This document shows, piece after piece, positions 1-5,302 of a stretch of DNA of 5,960 bases. The position numbers and the translations under genes are program-made. The DNA is from CAZXBB01 sp964638815 (lineage in GTDB: Bacteria; Planctomycetota; Phycisphaerae; Phycisphaerales; SM1A02), in contig CAZXBB010000290.1 of NCBI GenBank assembly GCA_964638815.1, forward strand, positions 1-5,960, read 5' to 3'. How positions within the stretch are numbered: position 1 is the first letter of the stretch; every line of letters begins with the position of its first letter. Under the pieces are notes generated by a model that was not told the DNA's origin, ran no database searches, and saw only the letters and a program-made list of their open reading frames with translations.

Positions 1-65
1 CGCGCACACGGACGCGCACACGCACACGCAAGCGCAAGTACCCGCGCCCGCGCCCGCAACCGCCC
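1..65. repeat. CG/CA-rich low-complexity tract downstream of murA
   Basis: Short units such as CGCACA, GCGCAAG and CGCGCC follow each other imperfectly, giving a largely alternating purine-pyrimidine tract. It lies immediately 3' of the murA stop codon. I see no T-run or clear hairpin that would make it an intrinsic terminator. It continues to the window edge, so its true length is unknown. Confidence 0.5.
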
Positions 66-1502
66 TTACGGCCCGTACGGAACGACGCGCATACCTTCGG
101 CCGACATCGACTCCACGCCACGAATGGTCTCGATCAGCGGCGGCTCCGCGTGCGCGGGCGGCGTCATCACGTCGAGACGCGGCCGCGGCTCGGCCGCCGC
201 GGGCGTCGACTCCACCGCGAAACGCTCGATGTGCGCCCCCAGCGTCTCGAGCGCCCGCTCCATCCGCACGTACCCGCGGTCGAGGTGATAGACCCGGCTC
301 ACGGTCGTCTCCCCCGCCGCCGCGAGACCGGCGATCACGAGGCTCGCCGATGCGCGAAGATCGCTGGCCATCACCGGAGCGCCGATGAGGCGGCCGTTGC
401 CCTGCACGACGACGGTCGGCCCCTGCCGGAAGAGCTGCGCGCCCATGCGGGTGAGCTCCGCCACGTGCATGAACCGCTCGGGATAGATCTTCTCCGTGAT
501 GATGCTGTTGCCGCCTGCGAGGCACAGGAGCGCCATCATCTGGGCCTGGAGGTCCGTCGGGAAGCCGGGGTACGGCTGGGTCGTGATGATGGCGGGGGCG
601 AGCCGGTCGGGCACGTGCACGCGCACCGTGCACGACGTCACGGGCTGCGCGGGATCGAGCCGCTCGATGCGGACACCGACGGCCTGGAGCCGGTCGACCA
701 CCGCGAGCAGCGCGTCGTAGGGGAAGCGGTCGATCACGACGTCGCCGTTGGTGATCGCGGCGGCGCACGCGTAGGTGCCCGCGACGATGCGATCGGGGAT
801 GATCGCGTGGTCGGCGCCGCCGAGCTGGCCGACACCCTCGATGGTGATCCGCGGCGAGCCCGCCCCCGTGATTCGGGCGCCCATCGCGTTGAGCAGCCGG
901 GCGAGATCGACGACCTCCGGCTCGCACGCGGCGGACTCGATCACGGTGGTGCCTTCCGCCAGCGTGGCGGCGGACATCACGTTGGCCGTGCCGAGGACCG
1001 TCGAGCCGAAGGGGCCGCCGAGGAAGATAGTGGTGCCGCGGAGGCGGTCAGCGGTCGCGACGATGTCGCCCCCCTCCAGCTCGATCCGGGCCCCCAGGGC
1101 CTCGAGACCGCGCAGGTGGAGGTCCACCGGCCGTGCCCCGAACGCGCAGCCGCCGGGCATCGACACGCGGGCGCGGCCCCGCCGCGCCAGCATCGGTCCG
1201 AGCACGCAGATGCTCGCCCGCATCGTGCAGACGATCTCGTAACGGGCGTGTGTGCGGGTCAGGTCCTCGTTGTGGAGCACCATCGTCTCGCTCTCCGAGA
1301 CGGGCCGGTCCACGCGGCAGCCCAGCTCCGCGAGGAGCCTGATCATGTTCGTCGTGTCGGAGAGGGGCGGAACCCGCCGCAGCGTCAGCGGCGCGTCGCC
1401 CAGGAGGGCCGCCGCCATTAAAGGCAGGCTGGCGTTCTTCGATCCCTCGATCGCGATGCGCCCGGAGAGGCGGGCACCGCCCTGAATTCGGAATGCATCC
1501 AT
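66..1502 (-). CDS. murA: UDP-N-acetylglucosamine 1-carboxyvinyltransferase (MurA) with C-terminal extension
   Basis: This cytosolic enzyme transfers enolpyruvate from phosphoenolpyruvate to UDP-GlcNAc, the first committed step of peptidoglycan synthesis. The 478-residue product carries the EPSP-synthase/MurA fold throughout. Visible landmarks are IEGSKNASLPL with Lys22, TMRAS (93-97), PGGCAFGARPVDLH with catalytic Cys119 and Arg124, YPGFPTDLQAQ with Asp317, and YHLDRGY with Arg409. These match Lys22, Cys115, Arg120, Asp305 and Arg397 of the E. coli enzyme. Cys119 is the residue fosfomycin alkylates, so the enzyme should be fosfomycin-sensitive. E. coli MurA (419 residues) stops just after the equivalent of GAHIER (422-427); here about 50 Pro/Ala/Glu-rich residues follow, ending VVPYGP. 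I chose the ATG at 1502 because MurA homology begins at MDAFRIQGGA. An in-frame start at 1598 would add 32 residues unlike the family. No good Shine-Dalgarno sequence precedes 1502. The gene is divergent from the fibro-slime gene. Confidence 0.96.
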   Translation of the reverse strand: MDAFRIQGGARLSGRIAIEGSKNASLPLMAAALLGDAPLTLRRVPPLSDTTNMIRLLAELGCRVDRPVSESETMVLHNEDLTRTHARYEIVCTMRASICVLGPMLARRGRARVSMPGGCAFGARPVDLHLRGLEALGARIELEGGDIVATADRLRGTTIFLGGPFGSTVLGTANVMSAATLAEGTTVIESAACEPEVVDLARLLNAMGARITGAGSPRITIEGVGQLGGADHAIIPDRIVAGTYACAAAITNGDVVIDRFPYDALLAVVDRLQAVGVRIERLDPAQPVTSCTVRVHVPDRLAPAIITTQPYPGFPTDLQAQMMALLCLAGGNSIITEKIYPERFMHVAELTRMGAQLFRQGPTVVVQGNGRLIGAPVMASDLRASASLVIAGLAAAGETTVSRVYHLDRGYVRMERALETLGAHIERFAVESTPAAAEPRPRLDVMTPPAHAEPPLIETIRGVESMSAEGMRVVPYGP

Positions 1503-1545
1503 GTCGTGAAGCGGGCGTGAGAGGCCGGTTGAGAATCCGTTCCTT

Positions 1546-1567
1546 CCCGGTTGATCGGCCAACCGGG
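1546..1567 (-). promoter_or_regulatory. Inverted repeat in the murA leader
   Basis: CCCGGTTG (1546-1553) and CAACCGGG (1560-1567) form a perfect 8-bp stem with a 6-nt loop, 44 bp upstream of the chosen murA start. It could be an mRNA leader hairpin or a protein-binding operator. No T-run follows on either strand, so it is not a standard terminator. Confidence 0.4.
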
Positions 1568-1579
1568 GCTCCGCTCCGC

Positions 1580-1607
1580 AGGATAACGCAGCCCGCACAG
1601 GCGTCAG
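1580..1607 (-). promoter_or_regulatory. Candidate murA promoter
   Basis: Read on the minus strand, CTGACG (1607-1602) and TATCCT (1585-1580) are separated by 16 bp. Each matches 4 of 6 bases of the sigma-70-type -35 and -10 consensus. Transcription would start near 1573, giving a leader of about 70 nt that contains the 1546-1567 hairpin. This rests on motif resemblance only. Confidence 0.25.
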
Positions 1608-1651
1608 GGCTTCACGCGAAACTCACCATTCATCCCGAAATCCCTACACCG

Positions 1652-1701
1652 GGCTCCCCATCGTCGCCGTGCGGTTCGCGCGGATCGCGCCTTGGGGAGC
1701 C
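1652..1701. promoter_or_regulatory. Inverted repeat GGCTCCCCA/TGGGGAGCC in the divergent region
   Basis: A perfect 9-bp inverted repeat (1652-1660 and 1693-1701) is separated by 32 bp, and the spacer holds a smaller GCGCG-GAT-CGCGC dyad (1678-1690). The right arm overlaps the proposed -35 element of fibro-slime gene 1. It may be an operator pair or chance in GC-rich DNA; its role is unknown. Confidence 0.3.
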
Positions 1702-1721
1702 ACGGGCGCGAATCGTACCTT
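1692..1721 (+). promoter_or_regulatory. Candidate promoter of fibro-slime gene 1
   Basis: TTGGGG (1692-1697) and TACCTT (1716-1721) are separated by 18 bp; the latter fits the TAnnnT -10 pattern. A start near 1728 would give a short leader of about 24 nt that just contains the Shine-Dalgarno sequence. The block AGCCACGG(6 nt)ATCGTACCTT recurs upstream of the paralogue at 3101-3118, which strengthens the -10 assignment. The -35 match is weak. Confidence 0.35.
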
Positions 1722-1739
1722 CGGGTTGTCCAGACATCC

Positions 1740-1745
1740 GAGGAG
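1740..1745 (+). promoter_or_regulatory. Shine-Dalgarno sequence, fibro-slime gene 1
   Basis: GAGGAG lies 6 nt before the ATG at 1752. It decides this start over an in-frame ATG at 1692, which has no such site and would overlap the proposed promoter. Confidence 0.75.
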
Positions 1746-1751
1746 ACGCCC

Positions 1752-2690
1752 ATGCGACAGAATTCCAATTACATCAACATAGACGCAGGGATCCTCTCGT
1801 CGGTCGTGCTCCTCGCGGCGTACCGCAACTGTGAAGCCGCGGACGAGGAGGCACCGGACAGCATCGAGCTCACCGGCACCGTTCGCGACTTCAGGGAACG
1901 CACCGCCACCGGTGGCCACCCCGATTTCGAGCTGAAGCCGAGCCACGGGTTCGGTCACTACGCCGGCAACGTCGCGCTCATCCTGGGCGACGACGGAAAG
2001 CCGGTCTTCACGGGGGACGGTCGCAAGATCAACCAGCAGGCGATGGACGCCGAGGGGCGCTCGATCGCCCCGCACCTGGCCAATCACCGCTACGAGGCCG
2101 GCGAGCTCGTCGCCGACGCGGACCTTGACGACGACCAGGCGTCGCTCGGCTACGCCGACACGGGCGCGATCACCTCCGCCGACAGCTTCCACACCTGGTA
2201 CCGCGACGTTCTCGGCCTGAACCTCTCGAAACCGCTCACGCTCTCGCTGGTGAAGCAGGACGACGGCAGCTACGTCTTCGACGACAAGGACGACGAGCTG
2301 TACTCGCAACTGGGCGGCTTCTTCCCGATCGAGGGCGACCTCTTCGGGAACTCGGGCGGCAGCCCCGACCGGAACTTCCACTTCACGTTCGAGCTCCACA
2401 CCGAGTTCACCTACGACGCCGCCGGCGACCAGATCTTCAGGTTCGTCGGTGACGACGACGTCTGGGTCTACATCGACGGCAAGCTGGCCATCGATCTCGG
2501 CGGCGTCCACTCCGCGCAGGAGCAGCACATCGACCTGAACCGGATGGGGCTGGTGGACGGCGAGACGTACCGGCTCGATTTCTTCTTCGCGGAGCGTCAC
2601 CGGACTCAGTCGAACTTCCGCATCGAGACGAATCTCAAGCTTGCGCCGAGCGGCCCGAAGGTGCCCTCCGTGACGATGGCCTTCGACTGA
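1752..2690 (+). CDS. Fibro-slime (PA14-like) domain protein, paralogue 1
   Basis: The product has 312 residues. A weak signal-like N-terminus has a short hydrophobic core (about 12-24, AGILSSVVLLAAY) and possible cleavage near CEA-A (27-30). The mature part opens with ELTGTVRDF and GHPDFE (39-60), typical of fibro-slime proteins. A variable section follows (about 85-145), then the core: GGFFPIEG, GGSPDRNFHFTFELHTEF, GDDDVWVYIDGKLAIDLGGVH (233-253) and LDFFFAERHRTQSNFRIETN (275-294). This core is the fibro-slime signature first described in Fibrobacter and Dictyostelium, related to the PA14 beta-barrel. PA14 adhesins use adjacent aspartates to bind calcium and sugars, so extracellular Ca2+-dependent glycan binding is an inference here. 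There is no catalytic motif and no C-terminal anchor. The last residues are PSVTMAFD, a tail shared with the downstream paralogue. The precise substrate is unknown. Confidence 0.88.
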   Translation: MRQNSNYINIDAGILSSVVLLAAYRNCEAADEEAPDSIELTGTVRDFRERTATGGHPDFELKPSHGFGHYAGNVALILGDDGKPVFTGDGRKINQQAMDAEGRSIAPHLANHRYEAGELVADADLDDDQASLGYADTGAITSADSFHTWYRDVLGLNLSKPLTLSLVKQDDGSYVFDDKDDELYSQLGGFFPIEGDLFGNSGGSPDRNFHFTFELHTEFTYDAAGDQIFRFVGDDDVWVYIDGKLAIDLGGVHSAQEQHIDLNRMGLVDGETYRLDFFFAERHRTQSNFRIETNLKLAPSGPKVPSVTMAFD

Positions 2691-2713
2691 GCGACATGAG
2701 GGGAGCAGTCCGC

Positions 2714-2763
2714 GGGGGACGGACCCCAGGCGACGACCACGACAACAGCGGCGTCTGTCCCCC
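2714..2763 (+). other. Long hairpin in the 3' UTR of fibro-slime gene 1
   Basis: GGGGGACGGAC (2714-2724) pairs with GTCTGTCCCCC (2753-2763) over 11 positions with one G-U pair, enclosing a 28-nt loop. It lies 23 nt after the stop codon and just ahead of the terminator. It may be a 3' UTR stability element; it lacks a T-run of its own. Confidence 0.4.
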
Positions 2764-2780
2764 TGCGATCGCGCCGCTGC

Positions 2781-2817
2781 GAGCGGCCCGGGAGACCGGG
2801 CCGCTCCTTCTTCTTTA
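2781..2817 (+). terminator. Intrinsic terminator after fibro-slime gene 1
   Basis: GAGCGGCCCGG (2781-2791) and CCGGGCCGCTC (2796-2806) form a perfect 11-bp stem closed by a GAGA (GNRA) tetraloop, followed by the T-rich stretch CTTCTTCTTT. It ends transcription about 100 nt after the stop codon and separates gene 1 from its paralogue. Confidence 0.88.
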
Positions 2818-3090
2818 AAGCGCCGCCCGGCCTGCTCGACGACGTATTCGCCGGGCGGTTCGGCTGCAGCCGCGGTCCGGCTTCCGGTTCGGGACCGGCA
2901 TCACGGTCGGGCCCCCCGGCCCCGGCCCCCCCGGCCCGGCCCCGGCCCCCCCTCAGCCCCGGCCCCCTCCGGCCCCGGCCCCGGCCCCCGGCACCCGGGC
3001 CCCGGCCCCCCGGCGCTCACGCCAGCTTCGACCGAGCCCGCACAGGCCGCACCAGTTCACAGGGGCGGCCCGGTTTGCCTCGCTTCTCGC
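2818..3090. other. Gene-free intergenic stretch between the fibro-slime genes
   Basis: I see no credible gene here. The stretch holds an inverted repeat CCGCCCGGC/GCCGGGCGG (2823-2831 and 2850-2858), a perfect 12-bp palindrome CGGCTGCAGCCG (2861-2872), and then the GGCCCC-type low-complexity tract. Hairpins are common by chance at this GC content, so only the low-complexity tract stands out clearly. Confidence 0.5.
2909..3013. repeat. GGCCCC-type low-complexity tract, G-rich on the minus strand
   Basis: About 105 bp consist almost wholly of C-runs of 3 to 7 separated by GG, giving imperfect GGCCCC or GGCCCCC units. The minus strand therefore carries many G-runs of three or more with short spacers, which meets the sequence criteria for multiple G-quadruplexes. 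It lies about 80-90 bp upstream of the proposed promoter of fibro-slime gene 2. Confidence 0.8.
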
Positions 3091-3118
3091 TTTCATCGGA
3101 AGCCACGGATCGTAGGTT
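3091..3118 (+). promoter_or_regulatory. Candidate promoter of fibro-slime gene 2
   Basis: TTTCAT (3091-3096) and TAGGTT (3113-3118) are separated by 16 bp; TAGGTT fits TAnnnT. The block AGCCACGGATCGTAGGTT (3101-3118) matches the one upstream of gene 1 apart from a 6-nt gap and two substitutions within the -10 spacer bases. Transcription would start near 3125, giving a leader of about 42 nt. Confidence 0.35.
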
Positions 3119-3151
3119 TCAGCCGTCGGGTGGTTCGCCGCCCACCTGAGG

Positions 3152-3157
3152 AAGGAG
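3152..3157 (+). promoter_or_regulatory. Shine-Dalgarno sequence, fibro-slime gene 2
   Basis: AAGGAG lies 9 nt before the ATG at 3167 and supports that start, which also begins directly with a good signal peptide. Confidence 0.75.
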
Positions 3158-3166
3158 CTCGACCCC

Positions 3167-4108
3167 ATGCAGTTCGACACTCACACCACTTCGAAGGCCC
3201 TCGGCGCCGGATTCATCACGGCAGTCGGCGCACTCGGTCTCCTGCTCGGGCCCGGTGCCCTCGCCGGTGGCGGCGGTGGCGGTGGCGGCGGAATGGACGA
3301 TCCCGCCGAGCGCACGCTCGAGCTGCGAGGCAAGGTCCGCGACTTCAACGAGCGGACACACCCGAGCGGTCACCCGGACTTCGAGCGGCGACCCAACGCC
3401 GGCTTCGGACAGTACTGCGCGAACGTCGCGTCGATCCTCGGTCCGGACGGCAAGCCGATCTTCTCCGGCATGGGCTGGAAGCTGACCTCGGACTGGCGCG
3501 ACGACGCAGGCCGCCCGATCTGCCACCTGCTCTACGACCCGACGCGTGGCGACACGCAGGGATCGCGCGGCGTGTCCGACCAGGGCGGCATCGAGTCGGC
3601 CGCGAGCTTCCGCACGTGGTTCAACGACGAGCCGGGCGTGAACATCTCCAAGCCGCTGACGCTGACGTTCCACTACGACGATGACCGCGAACTGTTCGTC
3701 TTCGACGACAAGGAAGACCCCTACTACAGCGACCTGGGCGGCTTCTTCCCCCTCGAGGGCGAGCTCTTCGGGAACCCCGGCGGCAGCCCGGACCGGAACT
3801 TCCACTTGACGTTCGAGCTCCACACCGAGTTCAAGTACGACCACGAGGCGAAGCAGGTCTTCCGGTTCATCGGCGACGATGACGTCTGGGTCTACATCGA
3901 CGGCCAGCTCGTGATCGACCTCGGCGGCGTGCACTCGGCCAAGGAGCAGTACGTCGATCTGAGCCGGCTCGGGCTGGAGACCGGCGAGACCTACGCCCTC
4001 GACTTCTTCTTCGCCGAGCGTCACCGCACGCAGTCGAACTTCCGGATCGAAACGAACCTGCTCCTCCAGTCCATCGACCTCCCCTCTGTCAGTGCGGCGT
4101 TCGATTGA
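3167..4108 (+). CDS. Fibro-slime (PA14-like) domain protein, paralogue 2, secreted
   Basis: The product has 313 residues and a clear Sec-type signal peptide: Lys10, a hydrophobic stretch (11-30) and an ALA cleavage site at 31-33. Nine glycines (34-42) follow as a flexible start of the mature protein. The domain begins with ELRGKVRDF and GHPDFE, continues through FVFDDKED, GGFFPLEG and GGSPDRNFHLTFELHTEF, and peaks at GDDDVWVYIDGQLVIDLGGVH (236-256) and LDFFFAERHRTQSNFRIETN (278-297). By hand count about 96 of 121 residues in the C-terminal core match paralogue 1; the segment at about 105-148 is divergent and shorter. Its only two cysteines, Cys84 and Cys119, align with alanines in paralogue 1 and could form a disulfide. 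The tail PSVSAAFD is shared. A secreted calcium- and glycan-binding or matrix role is inferred from PA14 relatives. No enzyme motif is visible. Confidence 0.9.
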   Translation: MQFDTHTTSKALGAGFITAVGALGLLLGPGALAGGGGGGGGGMDDPAERTLELRGKVRDFNERTHPSGHPDFERRPNAGFGQYCANVASILGPDGKPIFSGMGWKLTSDWRDDAGRPICHLLYDPTRGDTQGSRGVSDQGGIESAASFRTWFNDEPGVNISKPLTLTFHYDDDRELFVFDDKEDPYYSDLGGFFPLEGELFGNPGGSPDRNFHLTFELHTEFKYDHEAKQVFRFIGDDDVWVYIDGQLVIDLGGVHSAKEQYVDLSRLGLETGETYALDFFFAERHRTQSNFRIETNLLLQSIDLPSVSAAFD

Positions 4109-4119
4109 GCCCGGTTCGC

Positions 4120-4166
4120 GCGCCCGGCCGCGGTTCCGCGGGGGGACCGCGGCGGGCGCTCTCTTA
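4120..4166 (+). terminator. First intrinsic terminator after fibro-slime gene 2
   Basis: GCGCCCG-g-CCGCGGT (4120-4134, one bulged G) pairs with ACCGCGGCGGGCGC (4146-4159), a 14-bp stem with an 11-nt loop, followed by TCTCTTAT. It begins 11 nt after the stop codon. The T-tract is interrupted, so termination may be partial. Confidence 0.65.
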
Positions 4167-4181
4167 TCGTGATTGGACGCA

Positions 4182-4221
4182 CCGGCCCGCGCCGCTTCGA
4201 GGTGGCGCGGGCCGGGTTTTT
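4182..4221 (+). terminator. Second intrinsic terminator, upstream of the reductase gene
   Basis: CCGGCCCGCGCC (4182-4193) and GGCGCGGGCCGG (4204-4215) form a perfect 12-bp stem with a 10-nt loop, followed by TTTTT (4217-4221). It insulates the reductase gene from transcription of the fibro-slime gene. Its T-run abuts the proposed -35 element of the reductase promoter. Confidence 0.88.
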
Positions 4222-4246
4222 GCATCGGGCCCGACCGCCGTACACT
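4220..4246 (+). promoter_or_regulatory. Candidate promoter of a leaderless reductase mRNA
   Basis: TACACT (4241-4246) fits TAnnnT and ends 6 nt before the ATG at 4253, so transcription would begin at or next to the A of the start codon. TTGCAT (4220-4225) is a possible -35 element at a short 15-bp spacing. The absence of any Shine-Dalgarno sequence before 4253 agrees with leaderless translation. Confidence 0.4.
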
Positions 4247-4252
4247 CCCCCC

Positions 4253-5257
4253 ATGACCGGTGAGATCACTACGCAGGACCAGCGGACCTCGGACCCGGAA
4301 CTGCCCGAAGCGAAGATGCAGCTCGTCCGGCCGACGGCGCCGGTGACGGGTCGCGTGGTCTCCACGCGGACCTGCATGCGAGGCAAGTCCGCGAGCTTCA
4401 TCCGCCACGTCGCGATCGACGTCTCCGGAACGCCTCTCGAGGGGAACTTCCTCGTCGGCCAGTCGTTCGGCGTGGTCGCTCCCGGCGTCGACGCGAGCGG
4501 CAAACCGCACAAGGTGCGTCTCTACTCGATCGCGTCCCCATCCTGGGGCGAGGACGGCGAAGGGAAGGTTCTCTCGACGACCCCCAAGCGCGTGCTCGAC
4601 GAGCGCACGCCGCAGAAGGAAGGCGACGATCCCGACGACCACAGCCTGTTCGTGGGCGTCTGCTCGAACTACCTCTGCGACCTGCGCGTCGGCGATGCGG
4701 TCGCGGTGACCGGGCCGGCGGGCAAGTCGTTCCTGCTGCCGAAGCGACCGGCGGAGCACGACTACCTCTTCGTGGCCACGGGCACCGGCATCGCCCCGTT
4801 CCGCGGCATGGTGATGGAGCTGCTCGACGCGCCCGGCGGCGCGTGCAGGAGCCGCATCGATCTCGTGATGGGCGCGCCGTATACGAACGACCTGCTGTAC
4901 GACGACATTTTCCGCGACTACGCGGCGAAACACGAGAACTTCTCGTACCACACGGCGATCAGCCGCGAACCGCGCCCGGACGGACGAAGGGGTCTCTACG
5001 TCGACGCGCTCATCGACGAAATGATGGAGCCGGTGTTCAACACGCTACTGTCGAATCCGCGCACGCTCATCTACGTCTGCGGCCTCGCAGGCATGCAGGT
5101 CGGTCTCTTCCAGGTACTCGCGAAGCACGGCCACGTCGACGCTTACCTCGCGATCAAGGACGAGGCGATGGCAGCGACGGACCCGAAGAGCTGGGAATAC
5201 GACAAGATCAAGCGCTATGTGCGGTCCACGAAGCGGTGCATGCTCGAGGTGTATTAG
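4253..5257 (+). CDS. Plant-type ferredoxin-NADP+ reductase
   Basis: This FAD enzyme moves electrons between reduced ferredoxin or flavodoxin and NADP(H) in the cytoplasm. The 334-residue product has an FAD-binding barrel followed by an NADP-binding domain. Visible are RLYSIAS (89-95, the RxYS flavin motif), GVCSNYLCDL (135-144, as in plant and cyanobacterial enzymes), ATGTGIAPFRG (175-185, pyrophosphate binding), AISRE with Ser237-Arg238 plus Tyr249 (the usual 2'-phosphate contacts, hence NADP preference), YVCGLAGM (274-281) and the C-terminal EVY with Tyr334, which in this family stacks on the flavin. The first 25 or so residues are polar and poorly conserved. I chose the ATG at 4253: an in-frame ATG at 4169 would translate straight through a terminator hairpin. 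The gene stands alone between terminators and convergent to the next gene, so its ferredoxin partner is not identified here. It could instead supply reduced ferredoxin for biosynthesis. Confidence 0.92.
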   Translation: MTGEITTQDQRTSDPELPEAKMQLVRPTAPVTGRVVSTRTCMRGKSASFIRHVAIDVSGTPLEGNFLVGQSFGVVAPGVDASGKPHKVRLYSIASPSWGEDGEGKVLSTTPKRVLDERTPQKEGDDPDDHSLFVGVCSNYLCDLRVGDAVAVTGPAGKSFLLPKRPAEHDYLFVATGTGIAPFRGMVMELLDAPGGACRSRIDLVMGAPYTNDLLYDDIFRDYAAKHENFSYHTAISREPRPDGRRGLYVDALIDEMMEPVFNTLLSNPRTLIYVCGLAGMQVGLFQVLAKHGHVDAYLAIKDEAMAATDPKSWEYDKIKRYVRSTKRCMLEVY

Positions 5258-5302
5258 AGCGCTCCGTACGGCGGGCGGGCTGACCCGTGGGCCGAGGGGG
5301 GC

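Noticed and set aside
150..1421. Plus-strand 423-codon open frame antisense to murA
   Set aside because: It is rich in Arg, His and Gly with no recognisable motif, as expected from a GC-rich antisense frame; the minus strand clearly encodes MurA.
1503..1598. Upstream ATG at 1598 as the murA start
   Set aside because: The 32 added residues do not resemble MurA, and the segment contains the perfect 1546-1567 inverted repeat and the proposed -10 region.
2909..3013. GGCCCC-type tract as a CRISPR array
   Set aside because: The units are about 6-7 bp with no unique spacers, so this is low-complexity sequence.
2953..3180. Minus-strand 75-codon frame ending in the GGCCCC-type tract
   Set aside because: Its C-terminal half is the translation of low-complexity repeat (Gly/Ala/Arg), and no family or ribosome-binding site is visible.
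4169..4252. Upstream ATG at 4169 as the reductase start
   Set aside because: The added residues would be the translation of the terminator hairpin and its T-run at 4182-4221.
3119..4951. Minus-strand 610-codon open frame across fibro-slime gene 2 and the reductase gene
   Set aside because: It spans two well-supported plus-strand genes and two terminators. Its Arg/Val/Glu-rich composition mirrors the antisense frame of gene 1 (1644-2600), which is explained by the paralogy of the sense genes.
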